In this document: positions 1 to 7,965 of the stretch, one piece after another
Layout: each line of letters starts with the position of its first letter
How positions within the stretch are numbered: the stretch's first letter is position 1
Source: a bacterium 1xD42-67
GTDB lineage: Bacteria > Bacillota > Clostridia > Oscillospirales > Oscillospiraceae
Reading direction: 5' to 3'
Assembly (NCBI GenBank): GCA_003612335.1
Contig: RAYO01000043.1
Span: 1 to 33,630, forward strand
DNA: 33,630 bases
Program-made: the position numbers and the translations under genes
The notes under the pieces: generated by a model
The model's database searches: none
What the model was told of the DNA's origin: nothing
The model's input: the letters and a program-made list of their open reading frames with translations, nothing else

Positions 1-3000
1 GAGGCGATCGAAGTCCTGCAGGCCGTTGGCGTGATGCAGGGCGACGATAAGGGCAACTTCGACCCTGACCGCACCGTGTCTCGTAACGAGATGGCGATCG
101 TCATGGCCAAGCTGCTCAACCTGGACTACAACTACTACAGTGAGAGCTGCCCCTTCTGGGACGTGCCCGACTACGCCAAGCCCTACGTGGGTGCCTGCTA
201 TGCCAACGGCATCGTGTCCGGCTACAACGCCACTACCTACGGCGGCGCTGACACCGTGACCGCTGTCCAGGCCGCCAGCATGATGATGCGCGCTCTGGGC
301 TACTTCCAGTACGACAGCGACTACAAGGATGGCTTTGTGATCGCCACTGTGAAGCAGGCTTCCAAGATCGGTCTGTTCAAGGACATCAACGCCAACCAGG
401 ACTCCCCCCTGACCCGCGACCAGGTGGCCCAGCTGACCCTGAACACCCTGGAGAGCGGTATGGTGGAGGCCAAGAAGACCACCTCCGACATCAGCTTCGG
501 CTCCGGTGACACCGCCGTGACCATCACCGGCGCGGTGGACTACGTCTATGTCACCAGCGACGACAACAAGATCAAGGACGCCATCGACAACGTGGAGGCC
601 ACCACCATCGGCGTGAACAACGGCGGCTCCATCGTCGAGCTGGGCGAAAAGCTGTACAACGGCGACCTGAAGAAGTACGGCGAGAAGACCAACGGCTCTG
701 CCGACGAGTTCGACAGCTTCGGCCGTCCCTCCGTCACCTGGACCTACAAGAACGACAAGGTGGGCACCTACGCCAAGGAAGCCGACCTGATCGCTACCTA
801 CACCAAGAAGGTCTCCAAGGGCGACATCTACGGCCTGCTGAGCAGCGCCGTCCGCTCCGACCTGGAGAAGAGCGCCGCTACCCTGACCGTCACTGTGGAC
901 GGCTATGCCAATGGCAGTGTGGGCGGTAAGGCTGCGGCCGATACCCTTGTCCCCGCTAACTGGTACGTCCGCAACAGCAGCGATGCTGTCTACACCTTCG
1001 GCGGTGTCACCGGCTCCAGCCGCAACGGCACCCTGACCGAGGTCTATCTGGACAAGGACAACAATGTCGACATCGTGATCATCAACACCTTCGTCTACCA
1101 GGCTACCAGCGACTACAGCTCTAACCGGGACGACGTGAAGATGGCCCCCGCCGGCGACACTGCCCTGGCCCTCAAGGCCGGTGAGCTGACCCTGAAGGGC
1201 GAGGACTTCAACATCCAGGACGTCAAGACCGACGACTACCTGCTGATCACTGCCGCCAGCAAGACCGGCTCCGCCTATGAGGTGCAGAGCGTGAAGGTGG
1301 CCGAGAAGGTCACCGGCGAGGTCACCGGCTATGCCGACAAGGACTCCGTCACCATCGACGGCACCACCTACAACTACTCCGCCACCACCAACAAGGACGG
1401 CTCCTATGTGCGCGACACCACCTACACCGTGGGCCAGGACGCCATCGTGGTCCTGGATGAGTACGGCTATGTCATCGCCGTGGACGAGGCCGTGTCCTCC
1501 AACAGCTTCGTATTCATCGAGGATCTGGACGGCACCAGCGGCCTGACCACCAAGGCCGTGGCCGACGCCTACTTCACCGACGGCACCAATGAGGAGATCA
1601 CCGTCGATCGAGTGGACAATGTGAAGAGCGCCAGCGCTCTGATCGGCAATAAGGGCAGCTACATCAACAAGTGGTACACCTACAGCGTGAACAGCGACGG
1701 CAAGTACGTCCTGTACGCCCTCACCAGCGGCCGCGCCAATGCTAGCAAGGAGTATACCACGAGCGACAACGATACCCAGATCGTCCGCAATGGCAAGGTG
1801 GACTTCCTGAAGGACGGCAGTGCCATCGCCAACGACAAGACCATCATGCTGGTCAAGGACAAGGACGGCGACATGACCGCCTACACCGGCACCACCAACA
1901 TCCCCGACATCAACTTGACCAGCACCAATAATCGGACTGTCACTGTGTACTATTCCACCAACTCCAAGGGCTACACTGAGTACGCCTTCGTGGACCTGGA
2001 GAATGCCGGTTCCTCCGTGGTGGACGGCGGCGACGACACCAGCTTCCTGTATGTCCTGCGCTTCAAGGACACCATGAGCGGCGCCAACGCCACCCGCTAC
2101 TGGAACTACTCCACCATCGATCCCGAGACCGGAGCAGAGGAGAAGGTCCCCTTCGACTCCAACTACTTCTCTGGTGCTCACCCCTATGAGCTGCGCTACA
2201 AGCCCCGCTACAACAGCGACGAGCGCATCACCAGCCTGACTGCCGTGCCCAACGAGTGGGGCATCAGCACCGGCAAGTACTTCAACCGGGCCATCGCCGG
2301 CGACGGCACTGTCAAGTACAGCAACGGCTCTCTGAAGATCGGTGATGTGAACTTCATCGTGGTCAGCGACAGCAAGATCAATCTGGTCATCGTGAAGGAT
2401 GACAGCACTGCCTCCCTGCTGGCCGATAAGGGCGCCGATCATGAGATCTACTTCGAGACCCAGCCCCAGACCGTGGACAGCCTGCTGAAGGACTATAAGG
2501 TCACCGGCACCATCGCTGGCGCGACCAAGTCCTCCACCAGCTCCGTCATCGATACCCTGTATATCACCGTCACCCATGTCGGCCCCGGCACTCCCGCCAC
2601 CTCCACTGATATCAATGGCGAGCTGACCGCCCCCAACGCCCCCGCCGAGGTGGAGAAGGAGAACGTCACTCTGAACAGTGGCGTCAGCGTTCCCGACGGC
2701 AAGAACCTGGTCCTCAAGGGCGACGTGAACGGCGGCGGCCAGACCATCGCCGCCACCGGGACCACTGGTACTGTGGAGCTTAAGGACGCCGCTGTCAGCG
2801 GCTCCCTGACCGTCACTGCTGCCACTACCCTGTCCGGCGCTGTCTCCGTGGCCTCCGGCAAGACCCTGGACCTGGCTACCGCTACCCTGTCCGGCACTCT
2901 GAGCGGTGAGGGCGCTGTGACCGTGGATAACGCCACTGTAGCGGCCAGCACCACCCTGAACGCCGACAGCGGCAATGTGAACATGGACGCCGCCACCGTG

Positions 3001-3882
3001 GCCGGTACCCTGAACGTCAATGATGATGTGACCATCGGCACCGCCACCGTGACCGGCACGATCAACGTGGCCGCTGACGCTACCCTGACTGTCAGCACCA
3101 ACGTGTCCGGCGCTGGCAAGATCGTCGCCGCCGCTGCGGGCGCCAAGATCGCCGTCGGCAGCAGCGCGGACGCCACGAGCCTGCTGACCATGGTCAATGA
3201 CGGGGTCAAGTTCTATGACAACAATGGCGATGCGATCACTGAGGCGGCCAACCTGGCCAACAAGACCTTCGTGTGGCGCGAGGCTGGTTGGAAGCAGCCT
3301 GCGGGCCCCGCTCGTGCAGCCGATGCTGGCGAGGCCGGCTGGGTCAGCCAGGACTATGTTCCCGGCGGCGAGGCTACGCCCTCTATCAAGAATCTGCATG
3401 TCGCCGTGATCGACAACGCCACTGAACTGATCTCGACCACCGAGAGTTGGGGCGTCAATGGCGATGCGACAGAGGTTTCTGCGATCCTGAAAAAGTGGAC
3501 TGGCACCGAGGACACTAATACCGCCAACGGTTGGCTGAGGGATAATCCCTACGTGTTCATCCACTGGGAGCGCAGCGAGGGTGTTACAGTTGCGGGCCAG
3601 AAGGGCGACATCACGATCAAGTGTGGTGAGACGGAGTATAAAGGTGTTCTGGACTCCTTCGGGACCTTCGGGACCGAGAATAACAAGGACAACCGCGCGA
3701 ACTCCTACTTCCTGTTCAAGCAGAACGACGAGCCGACTGACGCCGGCGTTGCCGGGGAGAAGCCTGAGCAGACTACCAGCTATACCATCACTGTGGAGTG
3801 GACCTATGATAGCGAGACCAAGACCGCTTCTGACACCTACGAGTACAAGGTAGAGAGCGGTACTGACGAGGCTGAACAGTGA
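1..3882 (+). CDS. Large SLH-domain cell-surface protein, 5' end missing
   Basis: The reading frame is open from base 1, so the N-terminus (probably a signal peptide and the start of the SLH region) lies outside the window. The first ~150 residues hold the end of one SLH motif (GNFDPDRTVSRNEMAIVMAKLL), a second (FWDVPDYAKPYVGACYANGIV) and a degenerate third ending LTRDQVAQLTLNTL. SLH domains anchor proteins to pyruvylated wall polymers. The middle ~700 residues are beta-rich, Asp/Thr/Lys-rich and match no family I recognise. Roughly residues 870-1060 are low-complexity Ala/Thr/Val/Gly repeats (units such as GTATVTGTINV) that look like a beta-solenoid stalk. Codon use is very uniform (GGC, ACC, AAG, GAC), as in highly expressed genes, so this may be a major S-layer protein; that is inference. 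The stop may result from a one-base frameshift near the end (see findings). A strong terminator follows. Confidence 0.9.
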   Translation, partial: EAIEVLQAVGVMQGDDKGNFDPDRTVSRNEMAIVMAKLLNLDYNYYSESCPFWDVPDYAKPYVGACYANGIVSGYNATTYGGADTVTAVQAASMMMRALGYFQYDSDYKDGFVIATVKQASKIGLFKDINANQDSPLTRDQVAQLTLNTLESGMVEAKKTTSDISFGSGDTAVTITGAVDYVYVTSDDNKIKDAIDNVEATTIGVNNGGSIVELGEKLYNGDLKKYGEKTNGSADEFDSFGRPSVTWTYKNDKVGTYAKEADLIATYTKKVSKGDIYGLLSSAVRSDLEKSAATLTVTVDGYANGSVGGKAAADTLVPANWYVRNSSDAVYTFGGVTGSSRNGTLTEVYLDKDNNVDIVIINTFVYQATSDYSSNRDDVKMAPAGDTALALKAGELTLKGEDFNIQDVKTDDYLLITAASKTGSAYEVQSVKVAEKVTGEVTGYADKDSVTIDGTTYNYSATTNKDGSYVRDTTYTVGQDAIVVLDEYGYVIAVDEAVSSNSFVFIEDLDGTSGLTTKAVADAYFTDGTNEEITVDRVDNVKSASALIGNKGSYINKWYTYSVNSDGKYVLYALTSGRANASKEYTTSDNDTQIVRNGKVDFLKDGSAIANDKTIMLVKDKDGDMTAYTGTTNIPDINLTSTNNRTVTVYYSTNSKGYTEYAFVDLENAGSSVVDGGDDTSFLYVLRFKDTMSGANATRYWNYSTIDPETGAEEKVPFDSNYFSGAHPYELRYKPRYNSDERITSLTAVPNEWGISTGKYFNRAIAGDGTVKYSNGSLKIGDVNFIVVSDSKINLVIVKDDSTASLLADKGADHEIYFETQPQTVDSLLKDYKVTGTIAGATKSSTSSVIDTLYITVTHVGPGTPATSTDINGELTAPNAPAEVEKENVTLNSGVSVPDGKNLVLKGDVNGGGQTIAATGTTGTVELKDAAVSGSLTVTAATTLSGAVSVASGKTLDLATATLSGTLSGEGAVTVDNATVAASTTLNADSGNVNMDAATVAGTLNVNDDVTIGTATVTGTINVAADATLTVSTNVSGAGKIVAAAAGAKIAVGSSADATSLLTMVNDGVKFYDNNGDAITEAANLANKTFVWREAGWKQPAGPARAADAGEAGWVSQDYVPGGEATPSIKNLHVAVIDNATELISTTESWGVNGDATEVSAILKKWTGTEDTNTANGWLRDNPYVFIHWERSEGVTVAGQKGDITIKCGETEYKGVLDSFGTFGTENNKDNRANSYFLFKQNDEPTDAGVAGEKPEQTTSYTITVEWTYDSETKTASDTYEYKVESGTDEAEQ

Positions 3883-3921
3883 TCGTTGAGGCCGACCAGT
3901 AAGACCCTATCCACAAGAACG

Positions 3922-3952
3922 CCCCCGGACCGCAAGGTCCGGGGGTGCTTTT
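3922..3952 (+). terminator. Rho-independent terminator of the SLH gene
   Basis: A perfect 10-bp GC stem (3922-3931 with 3936-3945) closes on a GCAA tetraloop and is followed by TGCTTTT. It lies 40 bp after the SLH stop codon. Confidence 0.9.
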
Positions 3953-4079
3953 GCCCTCTCCGTCACGGCTCCGCCGTGCCACCTCCCCCAAAGGGGGAGG
4001 CAAGGGCGGACGCGGAGAGGTCTGCATCTTGGCTCCCCCTTTGGGGGAGCTGGCTGGCCGCAGGCCAGACTGAGAGGGC
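3953..4079 (+). repeat. MITE/REP-like intergenic repeat, copy 1
   Basis: This 127-bp non-coding block begins GCCCTCTCCGTC and ends GACTGAGAGGGC, so its ends form imperfect terminal inverted repeats. Inside are nested palindromes: CCTCCCCCAAAGGGGGAGG, GCTCCCCCTTTGGGGGAGC and CTGGCCGCAGGCCAG. A second copy, mostly identical by eye, lies in the opposite orientation at 14317-14445. There is no transposase inside and I see no clear target-site duplication. It abuts the SLH terminator. Open frames across it are by-products of its base composition. Confidence 0.8.
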
Positions 4080-4085
4080 GTCCCC

Positions 4086-4109
4086 GCAGTCAGCCGTCAG
4101 GCTGACTGC
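4086..4109 (-). terminator. Hairpin just after the tail-fibre-like gene
   Basis: A perfect 10-bp stem (4086-4095 with 4100-4109, GTCA loop) starts about 8 bp after the stop codon of the leftward gene. There is no clear U-tract, so it may be only a weak terminator or a transcript-end stabiliser. Confidence 0.5.
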
Positions 4110-4116
4110 GAGGCCC

Positions 4117-4701
4117 TCATTTCATGCCGTAGACGGTGGCGGTGGCGCGCAGGAGGGTCTGGGAAGAGGTGGGGGAGAGGCTGAAGCCTCTGGCGTTCTG
4201 GTAAGTGTCGCCAAAGCTGAAGGCTTTCCCTGATTCAGCCAGCAGGAGCCCTGCGAAGGGCAGATCGCTGCGGCGCATGGGGAAGAGGACGGCCATGATA
4301 TCGTTGCTGTAGATGAGGGCGGTGTGGTCGTCCCTGCTCCCCATGGGGTAGAGGCGGCAGGTGCCCGAATCCATCTCGGCGTGGATCACGGCCACCACGA
4401 TTTTCCAGGCGGTCCAATCGATGTCGTTCAGGAAGACAGCGGCGCCGGTCTTGCTCTGGGGGTATGACACGGTCTTGATCGTGTGGAGAGCGGCCTTGTC
4501 CTCCAGGGCGGCGACTGCCGCCGTCCGGGCGGAGACCTCCGCCGCGACCGCCTTGTCCCGGGCGGTGGCCTCCGCGTCGATGGCGTCAGCGTTGGTGCGG
4601 AGCGCGGCGTCGATCTTGGCGTTGTCGGCGTTGAAGTCGATGCGCTGGACCTTGTCCCCCGCCGCCCACTGGTTCAGCTGGTAGTGTTTCGTTTTGTCCA
4701 T
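4117..4701 (-). CDS. Phage tail-fibre-like orphan protein
   Basis: A 194-residue protein. The start is the ATG at 4701, which has a textbook AAGGAGG eight bases upstream; a longer frame to 4830 lacks such a site and runs through hairpin sequence. The N-terminus (HYQLNQW, then RIDFNADNAKIDAAL) resembles the first segment of tail-fibre or tail-spike-like proteins often seen in clostridial prophages. Residues ~35-70 are Ala-rich and probably a coiled-coil shaft (DAIDAEATARDKAVAAEVSA). The C-terminal ~120 residues resemble a small beta-rich head domain, with no signature I can name. No other phage gene is nearby, so it is either a prophage remnant or a domesticated surface protein. There is no signal peptide, and its strand differs from its neighbours. 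Confidence 0.7.
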   Translation of the reverse strand: MDKTKHYQLNQWAAGDKVQRIDFNADNAKIDAALRTNADAIDAEATARDKAVAAEVSARTAAVAALEDKAALHTIKTVSYPQSKTGAAVFLNDIDWTAWKIVVAVIHAEMDSGTCRLYPMGSRDDHTALIYSNDIMAVLFPMRRSDLPFAGLLLAESGKAFSFGDTYQNARGFSLSPTSSQTLLRATATVYGMK

Positions 4702-4720
4702 GGTGATCCCTCCTTGTTTT

Positions 4721-4811
4721 GTAGAGGGGATGCTCCCTCTACTACCGGCGGGCAGGAGGGGAAAGGGGGACGTTCCCATACATTTAATGGGAATGGGGGC
4801 GCACTGCGCCC
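4721..4811 (-). other. Hairpin-rich leader of the tail-fibre-like gene
   Basis: Three inverted repeats lie in a row between the gene and its upstream terminator-like hairpin: 4721-4728 with 4735-4742 (8 bp), 4773-4779 with 4787-4793 (7 bp), and 4797-4802 with 4806-4811 (6 bp). If transcription starts beyond 4850 on the minus strand, all of them are in the 5' leader. Confidence 0.45.
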
Positions 4812-4851
4812 AAAAACGGCCCTGCTCCAAAAAAGATGGACGCAGGGCCGT
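4812..4851 (-). terminator. Terminator-like hairpin in the divergent intergenic region
   Basis: A perfect 10-bp stem (4816-4825 with 4842-4851) has a 16-nt loop. Read on the minus strand it is followed by TTTTTG, as in an intrinsic terminator. No leftward gene lies upstream to be terminated, so it either attenuates transcription into the tail-fibre-like gene or is left over from a rearrangement. Confidence 0.55.
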
Positions 4852-4898
4852 TCTTGTGGTAGGATAAGGGGGAAGAGGAAAGAAAGGGGGCGGATGTC

Positions 4899-5849
4899 AT
4901 GCCGCAGATGTTCCTGCCGGGAGAGGTGCTGGCGATCGCCGCCCAGGCGGCGGACCGGCTCCTGGCGCTGGACAGCGGCGACGCCGCTCTGCTCTATCTC
5001 CAGCTCCTCCGCCGGGGCGGGACCCAGGGCCTGCGGTGGCCGGAGGACCGGCTGGGGGCCGCGTTGGACCAGCTGCGGGCCCAGGGCCTGGCCCCCGGGG
5101 AGCTGCCCGCGCCTCCGGAGCCCCCGGCCCAGGAGGTCCCGCCGCCGGAGTATTCTACGGAGGATATCTCCCAGGCTCTGGCCGACCGTGCGTCCACCTT
5201 CCCGGTGCTGGTGGACGAGGTGGAGCGGCGGCTGGGCAAGCGGCTGTCGGCGGCGGACTTGAAGCGGCTGTATGCCCTCTACGACCACCGGGCCCTCCCC
5301 GCCGAGGTGATCCTCATGCTGGTGGGCTGGTGCATCGAGGAGGCCCAGCGGAAATACGGCCCCGGACGGATGCCCTTCCTGTCACAGATCGAGAAGCAGG
5401 GCTCTGCCTGGGCCCGCCGGGGGATCGACACCATAGAGCGGGCGGAGGAGCATATCGCCCGCCTCACCCGCCTGCGGGGCCGGGAGGCGGAGGTGCTCCG
5501 CCTGTTGGACATCTCCCCCCGCCCCCTGGTGGAACGGGAGAAGGCCTATATCGCCGCCTGGGACGACATGGGCTTCGAGGACGAGGCCATCCGCATGGCC
5601 TACGAGCGCACGGTGCTGAAGAAGCAGTCTATGGACTGGGGCTATATGAACGGGATCCTCCGCCGCTGGCACGAGAAGGGGCTGCACACCGCCGCCGCTG
5701 TCCTGGCCGGGGACCGGGACCCCCGGCCTATCCGGGCCGGCGGGAAGCAGCGCCCCCCGGCGCCCCCCGCCGACCAGGAGCGCCGGGCCCGGGAGGACAT
5801 GGAGCGGCTGCGCCGTATGATGGAGCAGATGAGACAGGAGGAGAACTGA
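4899..5849 (+). CDS. DnaD-domain replication protein
   Basis: A 316-residue protein. The N-terminal ~75 residues resemble the winged-helix part of DnaD-like proteins (YLQLLRRGGTQGLRWPEDRLGAALDQL). A Pro-rich linker follows, and then two helical DnaD/DnaB C-terminal repeats: roughly 85-165 (LADRASTFPVLVDEVERRLGKRLSAADL, YALYDHRALPAEVILMLVGW) and 190-265, ending in the typical YMNGILRRWHEKGL motif. DnaD-type proteins help remodel DNA and load the helicase at origins or restart sites. The next gene, one base downstream, is a DnaI/DnaC-like loader ATPase, so the two form a functional pair. The start is supported by a purine-rich stretch (AAAGGGGGCGG) just upstream. Confidence 0.88.
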   Translation: MPQMFLPGEVLAIAAQAADRLLALDSGDAALLYLQLLRRGGTQGLRWPEDRLGAALDQLRAQGLAPGELPAPPEPPAQEVPPPEYSTEDISQALADRASTFPVLVDEVERRLGKRLSAADLKRLYALYDHRALPAEVILMLVGWCIEEAQRKYGPGRMPFLSQIEKQGSAWARRGIDTIERAEEHIARLTRLRGREAEVLRLLDISPRPLVEREKAYIAAWDDMGFEDEAIRMAYERTVLKKQSMDWGYMNGILRRWHEKGLHTAAAVLAGDRDPRPIRAGGKQRPPAPPADQERRAREDMERLRRMMEQMRQEEN

Positions 5850-5850
5850 T

Positions 5851-6855
5851 ATGCCATACGACGCCAATGTGCTCCGCCGGGCCTCTCAGCGGCTGGAGGA
5901 GGACCGCCGCCGCCGCCGGGAGGAGACGGAGCGGCTGCGGCGGGACGCCTATGCCCGCCAGCCCAGGCTGGAGCAGCTGGACCGCCAGATCCAGGGCACC
6001 ATGGCCCATCTGGTGGCCGCCGCCCTCCGCCGGGGCGGGGATCCCGTCCAGGCCGTCCGTTCGGTGCGGGAGGAGAATCAGGACCTCCAGCGGGAGCGGG
6101 CCGTCCTCCTGGGGAGCATGGGCCTGCCCGAAGATGCCCTGGACGGCAGGCCCGCCTGTCCTCTGTGCGGCGACACGGGCTGGCGGGGGGCGAAGATGTG
6201 CCGCTGTCTCCAGGAGCTGTGCGCCCAGGAGCAGATCCGGGAGCTGTCCAAGCTGCTGGACCTGGGAGAACAGTCCTTCGATTCCTTCCACATGGACTAC
6301 TACAGCCAGACCCCGTGGCCCGGCCGGGGGGTCTCCCCCCGGCAGAACATGGAACTGGTCTACGACGTCTGCCTGAACTACGCCGCCAAATTCGGCCGGT
6401 TCCGCCTGAAGGACCTGTTCCTCTCCGGCCCGCCGGGGCTGGGCAAGACCTTCCTGTCCGCCTGCATCGCCCGCACCGTGTCAGAGCACGGATCCTCGGT
6501 GGTCTACGACACGGCGGGGAACATCTTCGCCCAGTTCGAGGCCCGGAAATTCCTCCGGGACCGCCCTGACGGTCTGGAGGCCCGGGACGAGACGAAGCGC
6601 TACCTCAACTGCGACCTGCTCATCCTGGACGACCTGGGCAGCGAGCTGACCACCCAGTTCACCCAGACCGCCCTCTACGAGCTGATCAACGCCCGGCTGG
6701 TGGGGGAGAAGCACACCGTGATCTCCTCCAACCTGTCCATGGAGGAGGCGGCCCAGCGCTATTCCCCCCAGATCGCCTCCCGCCTGGAGGGGGAGTATCA
6801 TATCCTCCACTTCTTCGGCGATGACATCCGGCTGCTGAAAAAGGGGCGGCTGTGA
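5851..6855 (+). CDS. DnaI/DnaC-like helicase-loader ATPase
   Basis: A 334-residue AAA+ protein of the DnaC/IstB class. The N-terminal ~70 residues are a charged helical or coiled-coil region. Cys103, Cys106, Cys117 and Cys119 (CPLC...CRC) form a likely zinc site, as in Bacillus DnaI. Walker A is GPPGLGKT at 193-200 and Walker B is LLILDD at 256-261, with a sensor-like ISSNLS downstream. Such proteins load the replicative helicase onto DNA. It begins one base after the DnaD-like gene, which implies co-translation. IstB transposition helpers are the alternative, but the zinc motif, the DnaD neighbour and the absence of a transposase argue for a chromosomal loader. Confidence 0.9.
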   Translation: MPYDANVLRRASQRLEEDRRRRREETERLRRDAYARQPRLEQLDRQIQGTMAHLVAAALRRGGDPVQAVRSVREENQDLQRERAVLLGSMGLPEDALDGRPACPLCGDTGWRGAKMCRCLQELCAQEQIRELSKLLDLGEQSFDSFHMDYYSQTPWPGRGVSPRQNMELVYDVCLNYAAKFGRFRLKDLFLSGPPGLGKTFLSACIARTVSEHGSSVVYDTAGNIFAQFEARKFLRDRPDGLEARDETKRYLNCDLLILDDLGSELTTQFTQTALYELINARLVGEKHTVISSNLSMEEAAQRYSPQIASRLEGEYHILHFFGDDIRLLKKGRL

Positions 6856-6873
6856 CCAGAGGACGAAACAGAC

Positions 6874-6896
6874 GGGACCGCCTGTCCGGCGGTCCC
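6874..6896 (+). terminator. Hairpin between the loader gene and the VOC gene
   Basis: A perfect 9-bp GC stem (6874-6882 with 6888-6896, loop TGTCC) lies between convergent genes. The tail is only CGCTCCTC, so it is a weak or bidirectional terminator. Confidence 0.6.
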
Positions 6897-6914
6897 GCTC
6901 CTCATGCTGGGGGC

Positions 6915-7268
6915 TCAGGTCGTCAGGTGGAAGGCGAAGCCCGCCACCTGCTGCTCCAGATAGACGAATCGGATCTTCCCCGCCTCATCCCGGCGGATGG
7001 TGTCCTCCTGGAAGCCGATCCCCTTGGCGCTCAGGTCGGCCATCGCGGCCTCCACGTCGTCAGTCTGGAGGGCCACATGGCCGTGGGCCCCCCGGCGGTC
7101 GTGCTTCATCACCTCGAAGATCTCGCCGGCGAAGAGGGCGGCGGGGGTCTCCTGGGAGATCTCCAGCCCGAAGAGGGCGCACAGGGTCTCGGCAGTGGAC
7201 CGGGCCCCGTCCTCGTCCCGGTGGTTGATGCCCACATGCTTGATGGTGTAGCGAATCTCGTTTGACAT
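6915..7268 (-). CDS. VOC-family (glyoxalase/bleomycin-resistance fold) protein
   Basis: A 117-residue single-domain protein. KHVGIN near the N-terminus and HGHVALQTDDVEAAMADLSAKG in the middle are the two half-site patterns of the vicinal oxygen chelate fold, and it ends AFHLTT. Family members bind a divalent metal and act on small molecules, but the substrate cannot be told from sequence. Related clostridial VOC proteins are sometimes found with or fused to sugar-acid aldolases; no such gene is here. It is monocistronic with a clear promoter and an AAGGAGG site before the ATG. Confidence 0.8.
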   Translation of the reverse strand: MSNEIRYTIKHVGINHRDEDGARSTAETLCALFGLEISQETPAALFAGEIFEVMKHDRRGAHGHVALQTDDVEAAMADLSAKGIGFQEDTIRRDEAGKIRFVYLEQQVAGFAFHLTT

Positions 7269-7301
7269 GAGATGCCCCTCCTTGTCCGTTCAGATGGTAC
7301 T

Positions 7302-7330
7302 ACTTTACCAAAGATCTGCCCGAGTGTAAA
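7302..7330 (-). promoter_or_regulatory. Sigma-A-type promoter of the VOC gene
   Basis: On the minus strand, TTTACA (7330-7325) and TAAAGT (7307-7302) are separated by 17 bp, about 35 bp before the ATG. Confidence 0.65.
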
Positions 7331-7393
7331 GGGCGATTCCTCCTGTCCTCGGGGGGATGCTCTCCCTTTCCGCCTCATTTTTCGAAAAAGACC

Positions 7394-7422
7394 TTTCCCA
7401 TCCGCCGCAAGTATGCTATAAT
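7394..7422 (+). promoter_or_regulatory. Promoter of lspA-rluD
   Basis: A consensus TATAAT at 7417-7422 is preceded by TGC, giving an extended -10. The -35 candidate 17 bp upstream (TTTCCC) is weak. The lspA start is 36 bp further on. Confidence 0.65.
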
Positions 7423-7458
7423 CCCATGTGATCCCAGTGGATCTCAGGAGGTACCTTC

Positions 7459-7965
7459 ATGCCATACGCTGTCCTCGCCGCGGTCCTGGTGGCTGCGGAC
7501 CAGATCGTGAAGTATCTGGTGATGACCAACATCGAATTTGGGGCCCATGTCCCCTTCATCCCCCATATCCTGGAGCTGACCTATGTGACCAATACCGGGG
7601 CCGCCTTCTCCATGTTCTCGAACTATACCTGGCTGCTGGCCCTGACCTCTCTGATCATGTCGGTCCTCCTGGCCCTGGCCCTGTGGAAGGGCCTGTTCAA
7701 GCACCCTCTGGGCAAGCTCACCCTCACCCTGCTGCTGGCGGGGGCGGTGGGCAACCTGATCGACCGGGCCTTCCGGCACTATGTAGTGGACATGTTCAAC
7801 GTGCTGTTCATGGACTTCGCCGTGTTCAACGTGGCCGACATCTGCGTGGTGGTGGGGGGGATCGCCGCTGGGCTGTACTATCTGTTCCTGTGGGACAAGC
7901 TGGAGGCGCCCCGGGAGGAGCCCGGGGAGGAGGAGCCCCATGACCGAGCTGAAGCTGACAGCTGA
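7459..7965 (+). CDS. lspA: Lipoprotein signal peptidase (signal peptidase II)
   Basis: A 168-residue inner-membrane aspartic peptidase that removes the signal peptide from diacylated prolipoproteins. Four hydrophobic segments are visible. The family motifs TNTGAAFSM (44-52), GNLIDR (98-103, Asp102) and FNVADI (123-128, Asp127) are present, and the two Asp residues are the catalytic pair. The C-terminal ~18 residues are an acidic tail. AGGAGG precedes the start. It overlaps the next gene by 26 bp, and lspA followed by an RluD-type gene is a common pairing. Confidence 0.96.
   Translation: MPYAVLAAVLVAADQIVKYLVMTNIEFGAHVPFIPHILELTYVTNTGAAFSMFSNYTWLLALTSLIMSVLLALALWKGLFKHPLGKLTLTLLLAGAVGNLIDRAFRHYVVDMFNVLFMDFAVFNVADICVVVGGIAAGLYYLFLWDKLEAPREEPGEEEPHDRAEADS

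Noticed and set aside
4117..4701. Target protein of a diversity-generating retroelement
   Set aside because: There is no reverse transcriptase, template repeat or adenine-biased segment nearby.
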